Source of the DNA: Lachnospiraceae bacterium UBA4292 | GTDB taxonomy: Bacteria; Bacillota; Clostridia; Lachnospirales; Lachnospiraceae | Reading direction: 5' to 3' | Length of the DNA stretch: 19,255 nt | Assembly (NCBI GenBank): GCA_002395865.1 | Contig: DGVE01000131.1 | Coordinates: forward strand, 1 to 19,255 | Part shown: piece after piece, positions 13,814-19,255 of the stretch | Layout: each line of letters starts with the position of its first letter | Numbering within the stretch: position 1 is the first letter of the stretch | The notes under the pieces: model-generated | The model's input: the letters and a program-made list of their open reading frames with translations, nothing else | Database searches by the model: none | Told to the model about the DNA's origin: nothing | Translations under genes and position numbers: made by a program

Positions 13814-14674
13814 TCACGTGCTCTCGCGTCTGGCCCTGTTCCAGCGGATGAGAGCCATCCCTATGATGATGACATAGCCGACGATGCTGAGTGCCTCCGG
13901 AACCTCGTGAAGGAACAGGATGCCCCACAGCGCGGCAAATATCACCTGCATGTAGTCGAATACCGAAAGCTTTTTCGCAGGCGCAAAACGGTACGCGTTG
14001 GTGATGGCAAACTGTGCCGCCGCCGCAGAAAGCCCCGCAAGCACCATGAACAGAAGCTGCTGCGCGCTCATTGCCACATACCCAAACAGCAGAAACGGCA
14101 GCGTCAGAAGACACGAGAAAGCCGAAAAGCATGTGACTATTACAGTGGGGCGCGCCCCATGACCGGTGGCTCTTCTCAGAAAGACGTACGCCGTGCCCGC
14201 GCCGAAGCCCCCGTAGAGCCCCGCAAGCGCCGGCACCAGTGTCACATTGCTGCCGCTCGGGCGGATGATAAACAGCGCCCCGCAGAAAGCTGTCACCGTG
14301 GCGATCACGTCCAGCCTCGACGGCTTCTCCTTCAGCACCGGGATGGATATCAGTATCGCATAAAAAGGCGACAGCTTGTTCAGCATATTCGCGTCCGCCA
14401 GATTCAGCCTGTCAATGGCATAAAAATTCGCGATAAGCCCTGTAGTCCCGAACAGGCACCGCAGGAAAACGTCCCTCCGGGTGCCCTTCGGGAGAGAGAG
14501 CTTCTCCCGCTTTACCGCCAGCGTCCCGAGCGCTATCACCAGTGCGAAGGCATTGCGGAAGAAGGCCTTCTCCATGGTGGGAAGGTCGCCGGCCAGCCTC
14601 ACGAAAAAGGTCATGAATGAGAACCCCATCGTGGCGATAAGTATGCAGATGATTCCTTTCAGCTGAGCCTTCAA
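13814..14674 (-). CDS. EamA/DMT-family transporter
   Basis: An integral membrane transporter of about 287 residues in the drug/metabolite transporter superfamily. It has ten hydrophobic segments in two EamA halves. The first half begins GIICILIATMGFSFMTFFVRLAGDLPTM and includes FFRNAFALVIAL, a typical DMT helix-3 pattern. The second half includes LAGLYGGFGAGTAYVFLRRATG and ends with FLHEVPEALSIVGYVIIIGMALI, the usual last helix. Substrate cannot be told from sequence. Start: the TTG at 14674, one base past the upstream TGA, has GGGAG about 8 nt upstream and opens just before the first helix. An ATG at 14692 overlaps the glycosyltransferase gene but lacks a ribosome binding site; either is possible. 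It lies between the glycosyltransferase and the CXXC protein gene, on the same strand. Confidence 0.9.
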   Translation of the reverse strand: MKAQLKGIICILIATMGFSFMTFFVRLAGDLPTMEKAFFRNAFALVIALGTLAVKREKLSLPKGTRRDVFLRCLFGTTGLIANFYAIDRLNLADANMLNKLSPFYAILISIPVLKEKPSRLDVIATVTAFCGALFIIRPSGSNVTLVPALAGLYGGFGAGTAYVFLRRATGHGARPTVIVTCFSAFSCLLTLPFLLFGYVAMSAQQLLFMVLAGLSAAAAQFAITNAYRFAPAKKLSVFDYMQVIFAALWGILFLHEVPEALSIVGYVIIIGMALIRWNRARREST

Positions 14675-14675
14675 A

Positions 14676-15431
14676 TCACTTTCTCCCGTCATTGTAATCA
14701 TAAAACATCTCATCCAGCAGCTTATCGAGCCCCGACCTGTCTCCAAATGCCGCGAAAAGGAGCGTGCCCGCATTCTTTGCAATCAGCTTAAAATAAAGCC
14801 AATCTCCCATGTCGTCGAATTTGCGGGTGGAATTGATAAGATAATTCTTCTTAAGAGTCGTATATTTCTTTCCGTGGGCTTTTCCGTACTTTTTCAGCAG
14901 CTTCGCCGTGGCCACGTCCTCCATGGCCTTGATATCCGCAAAGCCCCCTATCGCATCGAATGTGCTCTTATTCGCCCAGAAGATGCCCGAATAGAGTCCC
15001 GTAAGCTTAAATGATATTCTGCACATCATGTCGTTCAGCCAGAGCGCAAATGAATATCTCTCAAAGCGTATGGGAGCGCCTCCACCGATAAACTCACCGC
15101 TTTTTATGAGCCTGTAGACCTCCGACAGCGTCCCCCGCGTCATGCGGTTATCCGCGTCGATGGTCACTATGACCTCCCCACGGGCCGCAGCGATCCCTGC
15201 GTTTCGCACCTTCGCTATGCATCTGTCCTCGTTGATCACGGTCCGCGCTCCGGCCTCATGAGCTATCTGACGAGTCCTGTCCGTGCACCTGTTGCATACG
15301 ACGATGACCTCCGTATTGCCTGAGAAATACAGAGCAGAGCGCTTTACCGAATCTATGCATCTTTTGATATAATTTTCTTCGTTATGTGCCGGTATTATCA
15401 CAGATATATGTATCTTTTTACCCATTCTCAT
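14676..15431 (-). CDS. Family 2 glycosyltransferase
   Basis: A cytoplasmic glycosyltransferase of 251 residues with a GT-A fold. It has the family 2 opening ISVIIPAHNEENYIKRCIDSV, the first-strand/second-strand pattern TEVIVVCNRCTDRT, and the metal/nucleotide-sugar binding motif DADN at about 92-95, followed later by AMEDVATAKLLKKYG, which supplies the ED of the acceptor-side motif. No strong membrane anchor is visible. Acceptor and donor are unknown. Three ATGs are possible: 15434 is only 2 nt from GAGG, 15431 is 5 nt away and is used here, and 15425 is 11 nt away. It follows the CinA gene by about 28 bp, and the next gene begins immediately at its stop codon, so it sits firmly in the operon. 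Confidence 0.9.
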   Translation of the reverse strand: MRMGKKIHISVIIPAHNEENYIKRCIDSVKRSALYFSGNTEVIVVCNRCTDRTRQIAHEAGARTVINEDRCIAKVRNAGIAAARGEVIVTIDADNRMTRGTLSEVYRLIKSGEFIGGGAPIRFERYSFALWLNDMMCRISFKLTGLYSGIFWANKSTFDAIGGFADIKAMEDVATAKLLKKYGKAHGKKYTTLKKNYLINSTRKFDDMGDWLYFKLIAKNAGTLLFAAFGDRSGLDKLLDEMFYDYNDGRK

Positions 15432-15459
15432 CATAACCTCTTCATGTTCTTCTTCGGCA

Positions 15460-15987
15460 TCAAAGGATGTCCAGAAGTCTTATCAGCTCATCCGCGACAC
15501 ACCCGGCCATGTACAGCTTGTACGCGTATCTCGAAGGCCGGGGCGGGACCATGCAATGAAAAGTCTGCGTCCCTTCACGCGTCGCGATCGCGAAAAACAC
15601 CTCACCCGGAACACTGTCCGCATTGGCGGGGTCCGTATTTGCGAAGCTTCCCGTGATGCCTATGCCGATGTCCGCATCGTATGCCTTACGGCAGGCATCT
15701 GCCATAGCATAAGCCGTCCGGGTCGAATATACTCCGTACTCCTCTATTATATCCGCGCTCACCCCGCAGCGTATCTTGCTCTCATTGCTGTAGGTGATAA
15801 AAGCCCCCTTAAGGACAGCCGATGCGCCCTCCGTATCGGTTATCAGCGACGCTATCTGCCCCGAGGTGCAGCTCTCCATCGTGGTTATCGTACACCCGCG
15901 GCTGATAAGCGCCTTCGTTATCATTTCATATCTCGCGCGTACCGCTTCCTCGGAAACGATCGTGCTGCGCGTACTTCTATCGTCCAT
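15460..15987 (-). CDS. CinA C-terminal domain protein (putative nicotinamide-nucleotide amidase, PncC type)
   Basis: A 175-residue single-domain CinA/PncC-like protein, which in the family deamidates NMN to nicotinate mononucleotide in pyridine nucleotide salvage. The signature TTMESCTSGQIASLIT places the catalytic Ser in ESCTSG (38-43). ITYSNESKIRCGV follows with Lys71, then GIGITGSFANTDPAN (108-122), a variant of the usual G-TG-aGP loop. The N-terminal MoaB-like half of full-length CinA is absent, as in many stand-alone PncC proteins. Start: ATG at 15987, with GGAGG 11 nt upstream, overlapping the stop of the broken SulP reading frame by 11 bp. The frame continues open upstream to 16137, but that part matches the antisense-like second frame of the SulP remnant and is not used. 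Confidence 0.88.
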   Translation of the reverse strand: MDDRSTRSTIVSEEAVRARYEMITKALISRGCTITTMESCTSGQIASLITDTEGASAVLKGAFITYSNESKIRCGVSADIIEEYGVYSTRTAYAMADACRKAYDADIGIGITGSFANTDPANADSVPGEVFFAIATREGTQTFHCMVPPRPSRYAYKLYMAGCVADELIRLLDIL

Positions 15988-16514
15988 TACTGTTTCTGCC
16001 TCCGAATAACCACTCCTGCTCCGCAAGCTTCTCCCTTCCGTCGTGATCCTCGGGAGCATGGTGCAGAAGCTTCTGCCTGTGTCCCTCGTCCTCATCGAGC
16101 TCGTAGGGTTTCTCAAGCCCAGCGTCCCATAGGGCAATGGTGATGGTCCTCCTTATGGTGCCGGATGTCAGAAGACTCTCTGCCCCCAGCGCTCTCAGCT
16201 GGTCGTTCAGACTGCCGTCGTGCTCCGCCAGATAGAACCTGATTCCCCTGTCGCGAAGCTTTTTATCCAGTATGCCTATGAGCGCCGTAGTGACTATGCC
16301 CGACAGTATCGGCACCGGCAGATATCCTATGAGCGGTGTCGCAAAAAGCAGAATAAAGAGCATGCAGACCGATGCCGCTACCGACATGACCTGCTATCTG
16401 CGCATAACCCATGGAAATGGGTATGGATACGAGCGCGATGACCACTCCCGACAGTATATCCTTCCCCCACCTGATGCTTTTCGGTTCGGTCCTTATCTGT
16501 GTAAAAAGCCTCAT
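15977..16514 (-). pseudogene. Broken SulP-family anion transporter (two internal deletions and a frameshift)
   Basis: Remnant of a SulP sulfate/bicarbonate-type transporter, normally about 550 residues. From the ATG at 16514 (GGGGGAG just upstream) the frame gives a typical SulP N-terminus: KDILSGVVIALVSIPISMG then YAQIAG. At about 16387 the SulP signal jumps to another frame and resumes at SVAASVCMLFILLF then IGYLPVPILSG, which belongs far later in the membrane domain. After ALIGILD it passes directly to KKLRDRGIRFYLAEHDG, which looks like the second half of the STAS domain. So most membrane helices and half of the STAS domain are missing. It lies between the DHH and CinA genes on the same strand, with the CinA start overlapping its last codons. 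It probably yields no working transporter, though the region may keep a role in translation of CinA. Confidence 0.85.
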
Positions 16515-16548
16515 TGCTCCCCCAAATACTTTTCTTAAGCCGCAAGGC

Positions 16549-18135
16549 TCAATCAACTTCCTCGTAGCTTCTCGCCATGATCTGCCTGTTGATTATATAC
16601 ACATCCCCCGGATCCTCCGCTCTCGCGGCAAGATAATCCCCCGGCTTTCCGAGCAGATAGCTCTCGCTCCACGGCACGAATACCTTCGTGCGCACCTCAA
16701 GCTCCCTCGCCCGAATGCAGGATCCTTTCTTAGGAATACATACCTTCGCGTAGTCGGTCAGCTGCTTTCTGTCGTCCTCGCCGATGCTTATCGCTCTCAC
16801 CGCCGCCTGTACCGTGGGCGCATACTCGCCGCTGTATACGTACGGCTCATCGATAGGCGTATTGTGAGCCAGAAAATAGCTCTCGTCGTTCTTGTAGACC
16901 TCCCCCTCGATACCGATGACAAAATATGTATCCGACCTAACCGTAAACCGCACATCGCCCTCGAGCATCCTTACAGACACCATCGTCCCCTCCGGATACA
17001 GATCCGTGGCCTTTACATAGCCCATGGGGAGGCACTTTTTTCTGTACATTTTTTCACCCGAAAGATCGGGCACATTTTCGGAGCCGGCGTAAATAAACAC
17101 CTGGTTTCTGAAATACTCCTTCATCCTGAACCTGAGCACGGCGTGCGCTGCCTGCGCAGTATCTGTCGCGGTATCACCAAACAGCCTGCAATACTCCTCG
17201 TTCAGAAGGTCCTCCACTAAAAATCCGCCGGATTTTCGCATATGTCCGCCGCCCGAGCCGATGCCGTCGGTCATATACGCAGCCAGCTCATCCGCTCTGG
17301 TCTCCCTCTCGCAGCTTCTCACCGAGAGCTTCACGCCGTCATCCACTGCGCAGAAAGCCGCACAGCAGCCTATGGAATCCACCTCTATCAGGGCGTCACT
17401 GATGATGCCAAGTATGTTCGGATCGCATTTTTCCGCCTGTGCTATGGCGAAACCGCAGTCCTCCTCATAATCCACTTTGGACATCGCCTTGCCCGCTATG
17501 AGCAGCTCCTCCTGCGAGAGGTTGCTGTTCTCAAGCAGCATGAGGATGCTTCTGTTCAGGCAGAATTCCAGCTCGTCACGCATATCCCTGTCCTTCGGGT
17601 GCCTGATCTCCTGAAACTTGCCCGTATCCGAAAAGAGTCCGTAGTACAAAGCGGTGGCCAGTGACATGTCATTCGTCACGGGAAATCCCTCGCTCTTTAA
17701 CATATCCCATACGACAGTCGCGCAGGAGCCGTAGTTTTCCCTGATCTCATTCATGAAGGGAAGCGCCTCTCCCCCGTCGCTCTTTAAGCTGTACTCCCTG
17801 CGAAAGCCGGGCATGTGGTGGTCTATCACGGCCACATTTTCCGCCTCGAAACGCTGCACATTCTTTTCCGTGTACTGGCAGTCCACGGTAATGAGGAGCC
17901 CCGGTCTCTCATCGAGCCTCGTCACATGCTCCATCGGAACAGCAAGCTTCTCAAGCATCAGAAGGAGATTCTTCTTCGATACGGCATTTTTACCGCCGTA
18001 TATCATTCGCACATTCCTGCCCGCAGCACGGAAATACAGATAGAGGCCGTATGCGCTCGCGATGGCATCGGCGTCAGGATTATCGTGTCCCTGAATCACT
18101 ATATGATCGTATCTGAGAAGCTCTCTCAATAACAT
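16549..18135 (-). CDS. DHH/DHHA1 phosphoesterase with a C-terminal extension
   Basis: A 528-residue cytoplasmic phosphoesterase. The N-terminal DHH domain shows HDNPDADAIAS (17-27), TVDCQ (83-87), IDHHMPG (104-110) and GSCAT (136-140), the Mn-binding motifs of the family that cleaves nanoRNA, pAp or cyclic dinucleotide products. The DHHA1 substrate domain has GIGSGGGHMRKSGGF at 291-305. Stand-alone NrnA proteins stop near 320 residues; this one continues for about 190 more. That extension has two segments that look alike (VRFTVRSDTYFVIGIEGEVY, and further on LLGKPGDYLAARAEDPGDVY), perhaps two copies of a small beta domain. There is no membrane segment, PAS or GGDEF domain, so it is not GdpP. 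The ATG at 18135 has only a weak GGA nearby. It is the first gene of the operon, behind a good promoter at 18199-18226. Exact substrate unknown. Confidence 0.9.
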   Translation of the reverse strand: MLLRELLRYDHIVIQGHDNPDADAIASAYGLYLYFRAAGRNVRMIYGGKNAVSKKNLLLMLEKLAVPMEHVTRLDERPGLLITVDCQYTEKNVQRFEAENVAVIDHHMPGFRREYSLKSDGGEALPFMNEIRENYGSCATVVWDMLKSEGFPVTNDMSLATALYYGLFSDTGKFQEIRHPKDRDMRDELEFCLNRSILMLLENSNLSQEELLIAGKAMSKVDYEEDCGFAIAQAEKCDPNILGIISDALIEVDSIGCCAAFCAVDDGVKLSVRSCERETRADELAAYMTDGIGSGGGHMRKSGGFLVEDLLNEEYCRLFGDTATDTAQAAHAVLRFRMKEYFRNQVFIYAGSENVPDLSGEKMYRKKCLPMGYVKATDLYPEGTMVSVRMLEGDVRFTVRSDTYFVIGIEGEVYKNDESYFLAHNTPIDEPYVYSGEYAPTVQAAVRAISIGEDDRKQLTDYAKVCIPKKGSCIRARELEVRTKVFVPWSESYLLGKPGDYLAARAEDPGDVYIINRQIMARSYEEVD

Positions 18136-18198
18136 ATTCCGTACTCAGCCTTTCCGAAGGAGACCGGATGTGTATAATACACCCGCTTTCACAATCCT

Positions 18199-18226
18199 AT
18201 TCTAAATGATATCTTCAAAAAGTCAA
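18199..18226 (-). promoter_or_regulatory. Predicted promoter for the DHH-to-TlpA operon
   Basis: On the minus strand TTGACT (18221-18226), a 16-bp spacer and TAGAAT (18199-18204). Predicted start near 18192, about 57 nt before the DHH ATG. It is divergent from the TIR gene promoter about 70 bp away. Confidence 0.6.
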
Positions 18227-18277
18227 GAAGCCATCCACCCATTCGTCGGCCTATATCGCTCAAAAAATATAAACACA

Positions 18278-18305
18278 TGCTTGTAATCTTTTGCTTGTAA
18301 TCTTT
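18278..18305 (+). repeat. Perfect 14-bp tandem repeat upstream of the TIR gene
   Basis: TGCTTGTAATCTTT occurs twice with no gap, at 18278-18291 and 18292-18305. Each copy contains a TTGTAA hexamer; the one in the second copy (18295-18300) serves as the predicted -35 of the TIR promoter. It may be a regulator binding site read on one face of the helix (14-bp period) or a simple slippage product. Confidence 0.8.
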
Positions 18306-18322
18306 TTCAATCATGATAAAAT
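18295..18322 (+). promoter_or_regulatory. Predicted extended -10 promoter for the TIR gene
   Basis: TTGTAA (18295-18300), a 16-bp spacer ending in TGA, then TAAAAT (18317-18322), an extended -10 of the TGATAAAAT type. Predicted transcription start near 18329. That is directly at the 5' edge of the hairpin region and 72 nt before the TIR ATG. Confidence 0.5.
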
Positions 18323-18327
18323 AATAA

Positions 18328-18373
18328 CGGACGTCAGTCCGGGCCCGCGCTCCGGTCACGTCCGGACTTTTTG
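18328..18373 (+). terminator. Terminator-like hairpin with a competing pairing in the TIR gene leader (possible attenuator)
   Basis: AGTCCGG (18336-18342) pairs perfectly with CCGGACT (18362-18368). The second arm runs straight into a T-run (18368-18372), the form of an intrinsic terminator pointing in the plus direction. An alternative 7-bp pairing, CGGACGT (18328-18334) with ACGTCCG (18358-18364), uses part of the same 3' arm and would exclude the first. A third, CGGAC/GTCCG across 18328-18341, is also possible. No plus-strand gene precedes it, so it is best explained as a conditional terminator in the leader of the TIR gene, or the end of a very short RNA. Confidence 0.5.
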
Positions 18374-18400
18374 CCATAACCGGCACTGAGAGGATATGCC

Positions 18401-19255
18401 ATGACAGCTGATCGCAGTGGGATCACCGATGTGTTCCTGAGCTACTCATCAAAGGATAAAACGACGGCGGATGCCGTGGTCTCGGATCTCGAAGACCACG
18501 GCATAAAGTGCTGGTATGCTCCCAGGGACATCATGCCCGGGCAGGAGTGGGTCAGCGCCATCAATGACGCGATAAAGGGCTGCAGGCTGTTCATTCTCCT
18601 CTACACCGACCGCTCGAACGAATCCGGACAGGTCGCGAACGAGATTGCTCTGGCATTCAACTCCAAAAAGACCATCATACCCTTCAAGCTCTCGGATGCT
18701 TCCATGAGCAGTGAGCTCGAGTACTACCTGACGCGTGTCCAATGGCTCGACGCGGTAAATGTTCCTTACGATGAGGGCATCGAGCGGCTCAGGACATATA
18801 CGGAAAAGATCCTGGCCGGAGAAGCTCCCGCAGGGGCTGCGAATGCAGCGGATGCGGGGACCCGAAGGAAGCGACCCATCAGAATTCTCTTACCTGTCAT
18901 TATCATTATCACGATCACCATACTTGCCGTGATACTGCTTCCGCTCTCGACAGGCGACCGGCAGGATGGCACAGAGGATGAGAGTTTTGTTCAGTCCGAA
19001 ACATCCCCGGAGGAGTCCTCGACCCCTGAGACGCACACGGATGCTCCGGCCTCGCAGGAAGACGCCATTGCCGTCCTCTATGAAAAAGCCTGCGAATGTC
19101 AGGCCGCCGCGTCCGACAGAAGAACGTACGACAGAGCCTACGAGCTGTACATGCAAACAGGCGATGAGCCCTGCGATGATGAGGTGATAGTGGATGCCAT
19201 GTATGATCTCGCCTCGTACTACTACGAGGAAGGCGATGACGAGAGCATAGAAAAA
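18401..19255 (+). CDS. TIR-domain membrane protein with an outside repeat-like region (partial, runs off the right edge)
   Basis: The first 285 codons are open to the end of the window. Residues 9-100 are a bacterial TIR domain: DVFLSYSSKDKTTADAVV (box 1), GIKCWYAPRDIMPGQEW (the BB-loop region), ILLYTDRSNESGQVANEIAL. Glu81 occupies the place of the catalytic Glu in NAD-cleaving TIR domains. A linker with RRKRPIR leads into one hydrophobic helix at about 160-182; the basic residues before it put the TIR domain inside the cell. After an acidic Ser/Thr/Glu/Pro-rich spacer (about 184-220), residues from 221 on read like TPR/Sel1-type helical repeats (AIAVLYEKACE, then YDRAYELYMQTGD, then AMYDLASYYYEEGDD). 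Start: ATG at 18401 with GAGAGG 7 nt upstream. NADase activity and a defence or signalling role are inferences from the fold. Confidence 0.9.
   Translation, partial: MTADRSGITDVFLSYSSKDKTTADAVVSDLEDHGIKCWYAPRDIMPGQEWVSAINDAIKGCRLFILLYTDRSNESGQVANEIALAFNSKKTIIPFKLSDASMSSELEYYLTRVQWLDAVNVPYDEGIERLRTYTEKILAGEAPAGAANAADAGTRRKRPIRILLPVIIIITITILAVILLPLSTGDRQDGTEDESFVQSETSPEESSTPETHTDAPASQEDAIAVLYEKACECQAAASDRRTYDRAYELYMQTGDEPCDDEVIVDAMYDLASYYYEEGDDESIEK

Noticed and set aside
15988..16137. Upstream extension of the CinA frame
   Set aside because: The DNA there is better explained as the STAS end of the SulP remnant in another frame; the CinA family start and ribosome binding site fit 15987.
16411..17220. 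269-residue plus-strand frame opposite DHH and SulP
   Set aside because: Covers coding sequence of DHH with all its motifs; no promoter or ribosome binding site.
18449..18742. Minus-strand frame opposite the TIR gene
   Set aside because: Antisense to a clear TIR domain; the plus frame has the ribosome binding site and motifs.
1..19255. CRISPR array, tRNA, rRNA, insertion sequence or phage genes
   Set aside because: Looked for repeat-spacer periodicity, CCA-ended cloverleafs, transposase or integrase motifs and found none.

Overview
The window looks like chromosome from a moderately GC-rich member of the Clostridia, most likely Lachnospiraceae. The reasons are the gene families present (PrsA/SurA-like lipoprotein with Thr/Glu-rich linkers, CtpE-like P-type ATPase, a CD1871A-type small CXXC protein next to a 4Fe-4S membrane protein and a TlpA lipoprotein), the strong GGAGG-type ribosome binding sites, and the occasional TTG start. 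This placement is an inference from content; there is no rRNA in the window.

Layout, left to right. (1) 1-1674, minus strand: a PrsA/SurA-like lipoprotein followed 17 bp later by the start of ileS (only the first 87 codons are in the window). (2) About 1680-3830: a visibly more A+T-rich patch with two plus-strand genes, an unrecognised membrane protein and a PAP2-family phosphatase. (3) 3857-12033, minus strand, one apparent operon transcribed from a promoter near 12094-12122: Fe-S aldo/keto reductase, response regulator REC-(degenerate GGDEF)-EAL, stand-alone HPt, hybrid histidine kinase with two receivers, and a CtpE-like P-type ATPase. (4) 12141-18135, minus strand, a second long operon ending in a terminator at about 12107-12148: DHH phosphoesterase with a C-terminal extension, a broken SulP transporter, CinA/PncC amidase, family 2 glycosyltransferase, EamA/DMT transporter, CD1871A-type CXXC protein, 4Fe-4S membrane protein and TlpA-like lipoprotein. 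(5) 18136-19255: a divergent intergenic region and the first 285 codons of a plus-strand TIR-domain protein with one membrane segment and an outside domain; it runs off the end of the window.

How the genes work together. Region 3 contains every part of a His-Asp phosphorelay: an extracytoplasmic sensor kinase, its own receivers, an HPt histidine, and a final receiver fused to an EAL c-di-GMP phosphodiesterase. It is co-transcribed with an ion-pumping ATPase and a redox enzyme. The last three genes of region 4 look like a membrane electron-transfer/thiol-disulfide module. The most unusual regulatory structure is upstream of the TIR gene. A predicted extended -10 promoter lies on a 14-bp tandem repeat, and a terminator-like hairpin with a competing alternative pairing falls between the predicted transcription start and the TIR ribosome binding site. 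This suggests conditional expression of a possible NADase-type TIR effector. No CRISPR array, insertion sequence, tRNA or rRNA was seen.
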